From Deinococcus indicus (GTDB lineage: Bacteria > Deinococcota > Deinococci > Deinococcales > Deinococcaceae), in the NCBI RefSeq assembly GCF_002198095.1, contig NZ_NHMK01000009.1:744001-808000 (forward strand): DNA of 64,000 bases, read 5' to 3'. Below the pieces are notes generated by a model. The model was not told where the DNA came from and ran no database searches. It worked only from the letters and a program-made list of their open reading frames with translations. This document shows positions 48,798 through 57,241 of the stretch, in pieces (position 1 is the stretch's first letter; the number at the start of each line of letters is the position of its first letter). Made by a program: the position numbers and the translations under genes.

Positions 48798-49700
48798 CTA
48801 GCGGGACAGCCGCGCGCGCAGTTGCCCCCGCGCTTCACCCGGAGTTAATACCGGGGCGCGCAGTTGCGTCCGCGTGAACGTCAGCTGCCGACGCCCGTAC
48901 TGCCGGGTGGCGAGCGTCACCTGCGCCGCCGCGTCCTCCAGCGCCAGCACGCCACGCGCCACGCCCAGCGCCTCCCGGTACCCGAGGGCCTGCCAGACGG
49001 TCGGGCGCGGCCCGGCGTCCGGTGACACCCGACCGGCCAGCCACGCCGCCTCGTCCGCCCAGCCGGCCCGGAACATGTCCTGCACCCGCGCCGCCATCCG
49101 GGCCTCCAGGTCCGCCGGTTCCCGCGTGAACGCCGTCACCTCGAACGCGAACCGGGGGCGGCTGCGGCCGAACTCGCCCGGAAACCGCCCGGTCTGCCGG
49201 TACACCTCCAGCGCACGCACGACCCGGCGCGGATTGCGTTCCATCCGGACCGCCTCGGCCGGATTCAGCGCCTGCATGTCGGCCAGCAGGGCGTCCAGAC
49301 CCCGAGCGGCCAGTTCCGCCTCGACCCCGGCACGCACCGCCGGATCGCTGGGCGGCGTGAGCGGCAGGCCGCGCGTCAGGGCCGCCAGGTAGAACCCGGT
49401 ACCGCCCACCACCAGCGGCACCCGCCCCCGCGCGAGAATCCCCGCGACGGCCTCCTCGGCCAGCTCCACGAACCGCGCCACGTCGAACGCCTCGGTCACG
49501 TCCGCCACGTCCAGCAGGTGGTGCGGCGCGGCCGCCCGGTCCTGCACGCCGGGCTTGGCCGTGCCGATATCCAGCCCCCGGTACACCGTGAACGCATCGG
49601 CCGACACGATCTCCAGCGGGAACTCGCCCGCCAGTTCCAGCGCCAGCGCGGACTTACCGGCCGCCGTGGGCGCCGTCAGGATCTGAATGGGACTCTGCAC
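48798..49700 (-). CDS. miaA: tRNA dimethylallyltransferase
   Basis: The 300-residue enzyme adds the isopentenyl group to A37 of tRNAs that read UNN codons. It shows the P-loop TAPTAAGKSALALELA (about residues 8-23), VSADAFTVYRGLDIGTAKP (usually SADSxQVYRGLDIGTAKP; here Ala-Phe at the centre), PHHLLDVADV, GGTGFYLAAL and the RNPRRVVRALEVYRQTG insertion domain. The GTG start at 49700 follows TATCAT by 7 nt. tRNA-Leu(CAA), a likely substrate with A37 (loop CTCAAAA), is encoded 2.5 kb away. Confidence 0.94.
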   Translation of the reverse strand: MQSPIQILTAPTAAGKSALALELAGEFPLEIVSADAFTVYRGLDIGTAKPGVQDRAAAPHHLLDVADVTEAFDVARFVELAEEAVAGILARGRVPLVVGGTGFYLAALTRGLPLTPPSDPAVRAGVEAELAARGLDALLADMQALNPAEAVRMERNPRRVVRALEVYRQTGRFPGEFGRSRPRFAFEVTAFTREPADLEARMAARVQDMFRAGWADEAAWLAGRVSPDAGPRPTVWQALGYREALGVARGVLALEDAAAQVTLATRQYGRRQLTFTRTQLRAPVLTPGEARGQLRARLSR

Positions 49701-49781
49701 GCGAGGGATGATACGGGACCGGAACCGCCACGCGGCGACCCCGAGAACCGCAGCGGCGCCGGGCAGTGGTAGCGTAAGGGC

Positions 49782-50183
49782 ATGAACGAGCCCGTGCTGG
49801 CGCGACTGCAACACCTCATGACCCTCCGCGAGGAGGTCGAAACCCTGACCGGAACCGGACCCTGGATTCCCAGCGCCGACTGGGCCGACGCCGACACGCA
49901 CCTGATCCTGTACCTCGACGTGCCCGGCGTGAACCCCGACACCCTCGAACTGCTCGAGGAGGACGGCACCGTCACCGTCGCCGGCCAACGCGACGAGACA
50001 CACCGACTGCTGCGCGGCGAACGCCCCGCCGGCACCTTCCGCCGCACCCTCACCTTCCCCGAGGATGTCCTCCCCCAGACCGGGCAGGCCAGCCTCGCGG
50101 GCGGCGTGCTGTGCGTCCGTTTCGAGAAGAAACACCCCACCATCAACGTGCAGTCCAGCGACGCCCCCGACGATCACGACTGA
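49782..50183 (+). CDS. Hsp20/alpha-crystallin-family small heat shock protein
   Basis: The 133-residue chaperone has a short N-terminal arm, an alpha-crystallin domain (about residues 40-120: HLILYLDVPGVNPDTLELLEEDGTVTVAGQRDE and PAGTFRRTLTFPEDVLP) and the ending LCVRFEKKHP. It holds unfolding proteins during stress. TAGCGT ends 6 nt before the ATG, so it is leaderless. The TGA stop is shared with repeat element E2. The terminal IxI motif is not obvious (TINVQSS), so oligomer formation may differ. Confidence 0.9.
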   Translation: MNEPVLARLQHLMTLREEVETLTGTGPWIPSADWADADTHLILYLDVPGVNPDTLELLEEDGTVTVAGQRDETHRLLRGERPAGTFRRTLTFPEDVLPQTGQASLAGGVLCVRFEKKHPTINVQSSDAPDDHD

Positions 50184-50319
50184 TACGGACTCCGATTGAA
50201 TGGGCTGCAAAGCCCGTTCAATCCGAGCGGATGCGAGTGGGAGAGAAACGGGTTCCGGACGTGGAGCCGGCAATCCGGTGAAGTGCCGGATTGTCGGCGA
50301 AACAAACGGAGTCCGTATG
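50181..50319. repeat. 139-bp inverted-repeat element, copy E2, sharing the hsp20 stop codon
   Basis: Begins TGATACGGACTCCG, where TGA is the hsp20 stop, and ends with CGGAGTCCGTATGA. In reverse complement it lines up with E1 and E3 over its whole length with few differences. Strong inner stems are present (GATTGAATGGGC facing GCCCGTTCAATC). Confidence 0.88.
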
Positions 50320-50355
50320 ACACGGGTTCCGGGCCCGGAGACGGCCCCGCGCCGT

Positions 50356-51957
50356 TCAGATCCGGTTGCTTTTCTGGAGGTTGCAGCGGCGGCACAGGAG
50401 TTGAAGGTTGTTGACGGTGCTCGCACCTCCCTTGCTGTGCGGAATGACGTGATCGAACTCCAGGTAGTTGTTGTCTCCACATTCGACGCACTTGCCCTGA
50501 TCACGCTGCCAGACCTCAAGTTTGACTTTCTGCGGGATGCTGCGGCTGGCCCGCTCCGTCTGCGGCATCAGCAGCAGGCGCTTGTTGATGCGGACCAGTG
50601 CGTCCAGGGTGGCGCCGAGCAGCACGGGCTGACTCACACCGTGGTAGTACCCGTTGCCTTTCTTCACGCCGAGCGCCAGATTGACTCCGTCCGGTAGTTC
50701 CTCGATCTGAAGGACCTTGGCGTACTGGATGTTCCAGCCTCCTTCGCTGGGACTCAGGAAATGCACCTGCCGGTTCGTGACCACGAGCCTGCCGGGGATA
50801 TCGCGGGTGCGGGTGCTTGTGACGTGCCGGTATGTGGCAGTGCATTCCAGATGGGCGATTTCGCCGGCTTCGAGCATGATGCTGCTGTGGACGGTGGGCA
50901 GGTTTCCGGCCCGCAGTTGCGCAGCCTGCTTGAGTTCTTCCAGTTCCCGCTCGAGGTGGGCCACCATGGTGCCGGGCACTTCGAGGTGCTTGATCATCGA
51001 GTGGAACGTCGTTTCCTCCTCCTGGGTGATCTGACCATCAGCGCGGGCAAGGGCGAACATTCGTTCCAGGAAGCGCAGGGCGTCCGGGCGAACGAATTCC
51101 AGGGCCCGGTGAGCGCTGATGCGTTCCCGATCGATGACCGCCTGCAGGTCCTGCCACTCGCGGTACTCCATGACGCTGTCGGCGCAGGCATCAACGAACC
51201 TGAGACGAAATTGCCGCAGGCCTTCGGCCACTTCCCGCTGACAGCGACCACAGACACCCTGGGCGTCAAGGCGGTTGAGCAGACTGCTTCTGGCCTGACA
51301 GCGACGGCAGGTGCTGCCAGTGGCCGGAAAAAGAGGAGAAGAATTGAGTGGCGGCCACTGCTGGACCGGCAGGGGTCCACCCGGCTGGGGTGGAACGGTA
51401 GGTGAGGGGGATGGGGATGATGCAGGGGCGTCGTTGGCCACCTCGCCACCCATGGATTCGAGAAGGGCCTGAAGGCCGCCGTTGAAGCCCTGACCGACAG
51501 CCGTGACCCGCCATTCCCCCTGATGACGGTACAGATCCAGCAGAATCACGGCCTTCTCCGCCTGGAACAAGTTGCCCGGCACGTCGAACGCGGCCCTGAT
51601 ACCCTCCTGATCGCTCAGGTGTACGCGCCCCGCCCCTAGCGCCGCGAACGTCTGGCTGTCCGACGTGGCGGCCACCGTCAGCCTGTGAATGCTGGGAGGA
51701 AGGCGGTCGAGTTCAATGTGGAACTCCGAGCGCGGCAGATCAAGGCCGAGCGCCCGTTCCGGACTGCTGAGCTGGTTGTAGAAAATGAAGTACCGGTCAT
51801 CGGCGAGGCGACGCTGTTCATTGACGCCGAACAGGCTGAGATCCGCGTCGTTCATGCCGGGCAGGTTGACCTGAACCGTCAGAGTGCGCTGCGCGGTGAG
51901 TGCCGCCACGGGAAGACGCTGCCCTCTTTGAAGTTGCTCGGGAGTTGGTACGGGCAT
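50356..51957 (-). CDS. TerD-domain protein fused to zinc ribbon, TerB-like region and HNH nuclease
   Basis: The 533-residue protein has several modules. Residues 12-172 look like a TerD stress domain (LTVQVNLPGMNDADLSLFGV, FIFYNQLSSPE, RVHLSDQEGI). A Pro-rich linker precedes a Cys4 zinc ribbon (Cys217, 220, 236, 239). A TerB-like acidic helix pair has ARADGQITQEEE near 304-316. A beta-rich PH/GRAM-like stretch spans about 365-455. A C-terminal HNH nuclease has Cys490, Cys493, Asp502-His503, Asn517, Cys522 and Cys525. TerD proteins bind calcium and sense metal or envelope stress, so joined to a nuclease this may be a stress-triggered or anti-phage DNA-processing protein. That role is inference. 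Confidence 0.85.
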   Translation of the reverse strand: MPVPTPEQLQRGQRLPVAALTAQRTLTVQVNLPGMNDADLSLFGVNEQRRLADDRYFIFYNQLSSPERALGLDLPRSEFHIELDRLPPSIHRLTVAATSDSQTFAALGAGRVHLSDQEGIRAAFDVPGNLFQAEKAVILLDLYRHQGEWRVTAVGQGFNGGLQALLESMGGEVANDAPASSPSPSPTVPPQPGGPLPVQQWPPLNSSPLFPATGSTCRRCQARSSLLNRLDAQGVCGRCQREVAEGLRQFRLRFVDACADSVMEYREWQDLQAVIDRERISAHRALEFVRPDALRFLERMFALARADGQITQEEETTFHSMIKHLEVPGTMVAHLERELEELKQAAQLRAGNLPTVHSSIMLEAGEIAHLECTATYRHVTSTRTRDIPGRLVVTNRQVHFLSPSEGGWNIQYAKVLQIEELPDGVNLALGVKKGNGYYHGVSQPVLLGATLDALVRINKRLLLMPQTERASRSIPQKVKLEVWQRDQGKCVECGDNNYLEFDHVIPHSKGGASTVNNLQLLCRRCNLQKSNRI

Positions 51958-52042
51958 GGACCAATAGTGTCAGTTCACCACTGAGTGTGCGGCGCAACTG
52001 CCTTGCACCTGCGAGTTCGGCAGATGCATTAAGGCGTGGAGA

Positions 52043-52061
52043 AGAAACCGGAGTCCGTATG
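52043..52061. repeat. solitary right end of the E-type element
   Basis: GAAACCGGAGTCCGTATGG matches the right terminus of element E2 (AAACGGAGTCCGTATGA) with nothing else of the element beside it. It is either a remnant or an end that arose alone. Confidence 0.45.
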
Positions 52062-52159
52062 GCAACCAGCAGCAGATCATTCTATCCCTGAGCTGTCCCG
52101 TTCCCTGATGCAGCGTGGCAAAACTCTTTCAGCTGTCCCGCCCCATACGGCATCCAACG

Positions 52160-52188
52160 AAAAAACCCCGTGTAAAACGGGGTTTTCT
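52160..52188 (-). terminator. intrinsic terminator of tRNA-Leu
   Basis: AAAACCCCG (52162-52170) pairs exactly with CGGGGTTTT (52178-52186). On the minus strand it ends in TTTTTTCG, a classic terminator 7 nt past the tRNA. Confidence 0.9.
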
Positions 52189-52193
52189 GCGGT

Positions 52194-52275
<82 letters not shown>

Positions 52276-52288
52276 GGGTGCGTGGGGA

Positions 52289-52317
52289 ATGGTAGCGCGT
52301 GGGGGTGCGGTGGTCAA
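52289..52317 (-). promoter_or_regulatory. promoter of tRNA-Leu
   Basis: On the minus strand TTGACC (52317-52312), exactly 17 nt, then TACCAT (52294-52289). The expected start is about 7 nt before the tRNA 5' end. The -35 lies only 8 nt past the purD stop. Confidence 0.8.
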
Positions 52318-52324
52318 CGTGGGT

Positions 52325-53572
52325 TCAGGTGGGGTCGGGGTGCGCGCCAATGCGGCGGCCGATGTCGCGCCTCAGTTGCGCGCCAGGGAAGTCCGTCTGG
52401 TCGGCGAGGGCGTAGGCGCGGCCCAGGGCGGCGTTCAGGGTGGGGGCGGTGGCGGTGATGGCGAGGACGCGGCCGCCGCTGCTGAGGAGTTGGCCGTTCT
52501 GGGTGCGGGTGCCGGCGTGGTGGATGATGCCGTGCGGGCCGGGGTCGGGGAGGGTGATGGGGATGTCTTTGTGGGGTTCGGCGGGGTAGCCGGGCGCGGC
52601 GAGGATGATGGTGGCGCTGGCGTCCTCGCTGAACGTGACGTGCGTGGGGTCGAGCTGGCCGCGGGTGGCGTCGAGGGCGTGCTGGGCGAGGTCGCTGGTG
52701 AGGAGGGGGAGGACGGTTTCGGCTTCGGGGTCGCCGAAGCGGGCGTTGAATTCCACGACTTTCGGGCCGGTGGGCGTGAGCATCAGCCCGGCGTAGAGGA
52801 CGCCGGTGTAGGGCAGGCCCTCTGCGGTCATGCCGCGCAGGGTGGGTTCGATGATGTCGCGGCGGATCACGTCCAGCACGCCGGGTTCGAGGGGGAAGGG
52901 GCAGATGACGCCCATGCCGCCGGTCATGGGGCCGGTGTCGCCCTCGTGGATGGTCTTGTGGTCCTGGCTGGGGGGGGTGAGGGCGTACCGGGTGCCGCTG
53001 CACAGGGCGAGGATGGTGACTTCCTGGCCGGTCATGAAGTCCTCGGTGACGGCCTGCGCGCCGGGCTGGGTGAAGATGTCGCGCAGGGCGTCCTGGGCCT
53101 GCTCGGGGGTGTGGGCGATGGTGACGCCCTTCCCGGCTTTCAGGCCGGCGTCCTTCACGACGATGGGGGGCGTGAGGGTCGCGGCGTGGTCCAGCGCAGT
53201 CTGGAGGTCGCTGAAAGCGTGGTGCGCGGCGGTGGGGATGCCGTGGCGGTGCATGAACGCCTTGCTCCAGGCCTTGTCGCCCTCCAGGCGGCTGGCGGCG
53301 CGGGTGGGGCCGAAGGCGGGGATGCCCAGGGCGGCGCACTCGTCGACCACGCCGGCCGCGAGGTACGCTTCGGGGCCGACGATGACGAGGTCGGCGCCTT
53401 CCTGCTGGGCGAGGCGGGCGAGGGTGGAGGCGTCCTGGGGGCTGTCGATGATGCGGGCGTGCGCGGCGATGCCGGGGTTGCCGGGGGTGCACAGGACCTC
53501 GTGGCCGTGGCGGGCGCAGGCGTGCGCGATGGCGTGTTCGCGGCCGCCGCCACCGATGACCAGGACGCGCAT
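52325..53572 (-). CDS. purD: phosphoribosylamine-glycine ligase
   Basis: The 415-residue ATP-grasp enzyme joins glycine to phosphoribosylamine, the second step of purine synthesis. It shows MRVLVIGGGGREHAIA (residues 1-16), PGNPGI, VIVGPEAYLAAG, the ATP-grasp loop VVKDAGLKAGKGV near 130, HKTIHEGDTGPMTGGMG near 205 and FNARFGDPEAE near 280. It is the last gene of a three-gene unit with an MBL hydrolase and a small membrane protein; its ATG overlaps the hydrolase stop by one base (TGATG). No other pur gene is in the window. Confidence 0.95.
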   Translation of the reverse strand: MRVLVIGGGGREHAIAHACARHGHEVLCTPGNPGIAAHARIIDSPQDASTLARLAQQEGADLVIVGPEAYLAAGVVDECAALGIPAFGPTRAASRLEGDKAWSKAFMHRHGIPTAAHHAFSDLQTALDHAATLTPPIVVKDAGLKAGKGVTIAHTPEQAQDALRDIFTQPGAQAVTEDFMTGQEVTILALCSGTRYALTPPSQDHKTIHEGDTGPMTGGMGVICPFPLEPGVLDVIRRDIIEPTLRGMTAEGLPYTGVLYAGLMLTPTGPKVVEFNARFGDPEAETVLPLLTSDLAQHALDATRGQLDPTHVTFSEDASATIILAAPGYPAEPHKDIPITLPDPGPHGIIHHAGTRTQNGQLLSSGGRVLAITATAPTLNAALGRAYALADQTDFPGAQLRRDIGRRIGAHPDPT

Positions 53573-54489
53573 CAGCGGTCGCCTCCGGAGCGGGCGGCGC
53601 GGCGCTGCCAGTAGCGGGCCAGGCCCTGCACGCTCATCCAGGGGGGGCAGGCGAAGTCGAAGCGGGCGGGCAGGCCGGGGTGTTCGCGGCTCAGGTCGTT
53701 CATGAGTGCCTCGGTGAAGGTGCGGGTGATGGTGTCCAGGTCGTGCCCGGCCTGCAGTCCGGCGGCGACGCGCTGCGCGTCGGTGTCCATGTTGCTCAGC
53801 AGGTCGTCCCAGTGGGCGGGGGTGTTCGGGTGGCTGCCGTAGTGCGCGAGGTGCAGGGTGCGGGCGTCCAGGGCGCGCAGGGTCCGGATGGACTCCCGCC
53901 ACGCCTCAAGGTTGATGTCCGGCGGCGGGGTGGGCGCGCGGGGCGTCTGCGCGGCGTCGAGGCGGATGCCGCCCACGTCGCCCACGAACAGGTGTTCGCC
54001 CGCGTGGAAGCTCAGGTGGTGGACGGCGTGGCCGGGCGTGTCGAGGGCCTGCACGTCCAGCTGGCCCAGGCGCAGGCGTTCGCCGCCGTTCAGGACGGTC
54101 AGGCGTGCGGGGTCGATGGGTTGCATCTCGCCCCACAGGCGGTCCATCTGGTCGCCGTAGATCTGGGTGGCGCTGGCCACCAGCCGTTCCGGGCGGGACA
54201 GGTGCGCCGCGCCGCGTGCGTGGACGTACGCACGGGCCTGCGGGACGAGGTTCAGGACCGTGCCGGCCGCCCCGGCGTGATCGAAGTGAATGTGGGTCAG
54301 CAGGATGTGACGCACGTCCGAGAGGGTCGCGCCGAGGCCGGTCAGGCCGTCCTGGAGTGCGCCGAGGGTGCTGGTCGGGCCGGTGTCCACGACCGCGAGG
54401 CCGTCTCCGGTGTCGAACACGAACGCGGCGATGACGCCCGGTGTGTCCTGGAAGTGCAGGTCCAGCGCGTGAACCGCCGGGTCCGTCAT
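53572..54489 (-). CDS. MBL-fold metallo-hydrolase
   Basis: The 305-residue protein has the metallo-beta-lactamase fold: VVDTGPTS near residue 33, LLTHIHFDHAG (HxHxDH zinc motif, near 63-73), DTPGHAVHHLSF (third zinc His, near 150) and FVGDVGG with the bridging Asp near 170. A helical C-terminal extension (about 210-305) is typical of a broad hydrolase branch of uncertain substrate. Its start overlaps the small membrane protein stop in ATGA and its stop touches purD, so the three genes are translated together. Confidence 0.9.
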   Translation of the reverse strand: MTDPAVHALDLHFQDTPGVIAAFVFDTGDGLAVVDTGPTSTLGALQDGLTGLGATLSDVRHILLTHIHFDHAGAAGTVLNLVPQARAYVHARGAAHLSRPERLVASATQIYGDQMDRLWGEMQPIDPARLTVLNGGERLRLGQLDVQALDTPGHAVHHLSFHAGEHLFVGDVGGIRLDAAQTPRAPTPPPDINLEAWRESIRTLRALDARTLHLAHYGSHPNTPAHWDDLLSNMDTDAQRVAAGLQAGHDLDTITRTFTEALMNDLSREHPGLPARFDFACPPWMSVQGLARYWQRRAARSGGDR

Positions 54490-54659
54490 GCCTTCCCGCT
54501 GAGGCGCGCGCCGAGCAGCAGCAGCGCGCAGGCGTACTGCACGCCCGCGATGATGCGGATGGTCTGCACGTTCGCGGCGGCGCGCAGGGGGCCGAAGGTC
54601 AGGGCGAGAATGCCGGTGGCGCTGAGTAGAATCATGCCGAACACAAGCCAGAGTGCCAT
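54486..54659 (-). CDS. 57-residue membrane protein, first gene of the purD unit
   Basis: The short product has two predicted membrane helices (residues 2-22 and 36-51; ending LLLLGARLSGKA). The ATG lies 7 nt after TATTCT, the leaderless spacing, and the TGA overlaps the MBL-hydrolase ATG in ATGA. Both facts argue that this small gene is real. Its function is unknown and the protein is too short to place in a family by eye. Confidence 0.65.
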   Translation of the reverse strand: MALWLVFGMILLSATGILALTFGPLRAAANVQTIRIIAGVQYACALLLLGARLSGKA

Positions 54660-54736
54660 GCGCAGCAGAATACCCGCTGCCGCCAGGGGCCGGGCGGCCG
54701 TGGGCTGGGCAGCGGGGCCGGCGTGGGCGCCAGCGG

Positions 54737-55894
54737 TCAGTTCTCGCTGACCAGCGCTTCGAGGAGGCGCACGGCTTCCTCCAGGCGGTGGGCCTGCACG
54801 CGGGCGGCGGTGCGCACCTGCCGCCACTCGAGGCGGACGCGGGCGAGGCTCAGGGGGTCGCCGCCGAGTTGCGTGAGTTGCAGCGCGCGGCGTTCGAGCG
54901 TCTCGACCTGCGCGGCAAGCTGACGCAGGGTGGCCTGGTGGGTGCGCGCGGCGTTCAGGGTGGCGTCCAGTTGCGCCTGCGCCTCGGCCTGCGCGAGGTG
55001 CAGGTTGTGGTGGGCCTGCATGACCTGCGGGCTGGCCTCGCCGGCCTCTCCGGCCTGCCACTGCGCGTAGTTCAGGGCGTGGCGGGCGCGCAGCACGTTG
55101 GGGTGCAGCGGCACGCCCAGCGAGAAGCGGGCGTTGCTCAGGTCGAGTTCCAGCATGGTCAGGGGCGTGTCGGCGTCCTCTAGGTCGATTAGGGGCGTGA
55201 ACGCCTCCAGGAACGCGCGGGTCTGCGTGACCATCAGGCGGGAGTGCGCCAGTTGCGGGCTGACGACCTGCCCGCTGCGGCTGGCTTCCTCGAGTTCCTG
55301 GACGGTCAGGCGCAGCAGTTCGCCCTGCGCGACGGCCGCCGCGACCTGATCGGCCACCTCGATGCGGGCGTGGTCGGCGCGGAGTTTGCTGAGCATCTCC
55401 TCGGTCTCCCAGCGCCGCACCTCGGCCTGCGTGGCCTGCACGTCCCATTCGGCGGCGCGTTCCAGGCTCAGCAGGTCCGGGTTGGTGCGGATGGCGCCCA
55501 GGCTGCGGCTGGCGATCTCGGCGTGCGAGCGGGCCAGCAGCAGCGGCAGGTCGTGCGCGCGGCGTCCCCACTTGACGGGCGACGGGGCCGGGGCGATCGG
55601 GCCGGGCGCGGTGGGCTGGGCGGGAACCGGGACGGACTCGGCGAACTTGGCGAGGTCCAGGGTGGTGCCCTCAAGCCACTTGTCGGCGCGGGCGTCCCCG
55701 AAGTTCTCGCGCATCTGCGAGTACACGTCCTGCAGCACGGCGATCACGTCGCGCGGGCCGAGGGTCCGCACGGCGGTCCAGCCGCGACGCTGCACGGCGC
55801 CCTGCACGGCCAGGTCGGCCTCGCGCACGCCCAGTTCGGCGCTGAGGCGCTGGCGCAGCCAGTCGCGGTACGGGTCGGCGGAGACCGGGGTCAC
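54737..55894 (-). CDS. long coiled-coil protein of unknown function
   Basis: The 385-residue protein has a globular N-terminus (residues 1-95, [22 protein letters not shown]) and a Pro-rich linker (96-110). The long helical region is rich in Ala, Glu, Gln and Leu (about 120-385), with heptad-like runs such as [18 protein letters not shown]. It resembles the helical tunnel part of TolC-type efflux proteins in composition, but there is no signal peptide, so that is not claimed. GTG 55894 overlaps the TrmH-family stop in GTGA, making the two co-translated. Confidence 0.68.
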   Translation of the reverse strand: MTPVSADPYRDWLRQRLSAELGVREADLAVQGAVQRRGWTAVRTLGPRDVIAVLQDVYSQMRENFGDARADKWLEGTTLDLAKFAESVPVPAQPTAPGPIAPAPSPVKWGRRAHDLPLLLARSHAEIASRSLGAIRTNPDLLSLERAAEWDVQATQAEVRRWETEEMLSKLRADHARIEVADQVAAAVAQGELLRLTVQELEEASRSGQVVSPQLAHSRLMVTQTRAFLEAFTPLIDLEDADTPLTMLELDLSNARFSLGVPLHPNVLRARHALNYAQWQAGEAGEASPQVMQAHHNLHLAQAEAQAQLDATLNAARTHQATLRQLAAQVETLERRALQLTQLGGDPLSLARVRLEWRQVRTAARVQAHRLEEAVRLLEALVSEN

Positions 55895-56709
55895 GCGCCC
55901 GCCTGGGCCTGGGCGCGGCGCTGGCGGGCGCATTCGAACAGCACCAGCGCGGCGGCGGTGGCGACGTTCAGGCTGTCGGCGCCGCGCGCGGCGTTCATGG
56001 GAATGCTGACCGAGTGGTCGGTGTCCCGCCAGTGGGCGGGCAGGCCCTCGTGTTCGGTGCCCAGCAGCAGCGCGACCCGGCCAGTCAGGGGGGCGTCCCA
56101 GTAGGTGCGGGGCGCGTCGGGGGTGCAGGCGACGGTGGTGAAGGCGCGGGCGGCCAGCCAGTCCTGGGCGGCCTGTTCGTCCATCACGGCGACCGGCAGG
56201 GTGAACACGCTGCCCTGGGACGCGCGGATCACGTTCGGGCCGTAGGGGTCCGCGCCGCGCCCGAGGACGATCACGGCGTCCGCGCCGGCGGCGTCGGCGG
56301 TGCGCAGGATCGCGCCGACGTTGCCGGGTTTCTCCAGGCCGTGCAGGACGACCGTCACGGCGTCCGGGCCGGGTTCGGGCAGCGCGGCGCGGGGTGTGGG
56401 GGCCAGGCCCAGCAGGCCGTCCGGGTTCTCGCGGCCGCTGACCTTCTCGAAGGCGGCGCGGGAGAGTTCCAGCACGGTCAGGTGCGGGTGGGTCAGTTCG
56501 GGGGCCAGCGCCTGAGCCTCGGGGCTGAACAGGGCCGGGCAGGTGTACAGGGTGTCCAGGTTCACGCCGGACGCGGCGGCGCGGTGCAGTTCGCGGGCGC
56601 CCTCGATCAGGATGACGCCTTCCTGTTCGCGTTCGCGGCGGGTGCGGAGTCTCACGAGCCGTTTCACGTGGCTGTTCTGGAGGGAGGTGATCGGGGCGGG
56701 CGTGGTCAT
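55891..56709 (-). CDS. TrmH/SpoU-family RNA methyltransferase
   Basis: The 272-residue SPOUT enzyme methylates a ribose 2'-OH or base of rRNA or tRNA. It shows an N-terminal substrate domain (residues 1-95, [21 protein letters not shown]) and a knot domain with [23 protein letters not shown] (motif 1, near 125-147), [11 protein letters not shown] (motif 2) and [24 protein letters not shown] (motif 3). The target RNA cannot be told. The ATG has CATAAT 8 nt upstream. It is divergent from the YchJ gene. Confidence 0.92.
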   Translation of the reverse strand: MTTPAPITSLQNSHVKRLVRLRTRREREQEGVILIEGARELHRAAASGVNLDTLYTCPALFSPEAQALAPELTHPHLTVLELSRAAFEKVSGRENPDGLLGLAPTPRAALPEPGPDAVTVVLHGLEKPGNVGAILRTADAAGADAVIVLGRGADPYGPNVIRASQGSVFTLPVAVMDEQAAQDWLAARAFTTVACTPDAPRTYWDAPLTGRVALLLGTEHEGLPAHWRDTDHSVSIPMNAARGADSLNVATAAALVLFECARQRRAQAQAGA

Positions 56710-56755
56710 CGCCGGTCATTATGCCGCGCGGGGGCCTGCGCGCTACGCTGTGGTC

Positions 56756-57181
56756 ATGGCGCTGGCGTACCCTCCGTTTAAGTCCTGTCCCTGCGGTTCC
56801 GGCCGCAGCTACGGACACTGCTGCGGGCCGCTGCATGCCGGCGCGCCCGCCCCCACCCCCGAGGCCCTGATGCGCTCGCGGTACGCGGCGTACGCGCTGG
56901 GTCACGCGGCGTACGTGCTGGACACCTGGCATCCGGATACGCGGCCCGCGTCTGTGGACCTACGGGACGGCACGCGTTACCTGGGGCTGCGGGTGCGGCG
57001 CGCGGCGGGCGACCGCGTGGAGTTCGCCGCGCAGCTGCGCCTGCCGGACGGCGAGCGGTACACCCTGCGAGAGGACAGTGTGTTCGTGCAGGTGGACGGG
57101 CGCTGGCTGTACCTGGATGGCCGCGCGCCGGCCGGTGCCGACACCAGTGCCGACGCGGGGGCCGATACCGGACCGGCCTGA
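56756..57181 (+). CDS. YchJ-family protein with SEC-C zinc motif
   Basis: The 141-residue protein opens with CPCGSGRSYGHCCG (residues 11-24), the SEC-C type CxC...CC zinc motif. The YchJ core follows: ALMRSRYAAYALGHAAYVLDTWHP, then LGLRVRRAAGDRVEFAAQL. The family's cellular role is not established. The Asp/Ala-rich tail (GADTSADAGADTGPA) is low-complexity. TACGCT ends 6 nt before the ATG (leaderless). Confidence 0.88.
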   Translation: MALAYPPFKSCPCGSGRSYGHCCGPLHAGAPAPTPEALMRSRYAAYALGHAAYVLDTWHPDTRPASVDLRDGTRYLGLRVRRAAGDRVEFAAQLRLPDGERYTLREDSVFVQVDGRWLYLDGRAPAGADTSADAGADTGPA

Positions 57182-57241
57182 CCCCGGCCCACACGGGTGG
57201 GGGTCAGGAACGTCCGGCGCGCGGGGCACGTACCATGAGAC

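Noticed and set aside
54737..55894. Coiled-coil protein as a TolC-type outer membrane efflux protein
   Set aside because: Helical composition is similar, but there is no signal peptide and no neighbouring efflux pump genes.
55900..56932. Extension of the coiled-coil gene upstream to 56932
   Set aside because: The extra residues are antisense or out of frame with the TrmH gene on the same strand, and the GTGA overlap at 55891-55894 gives a natural start.
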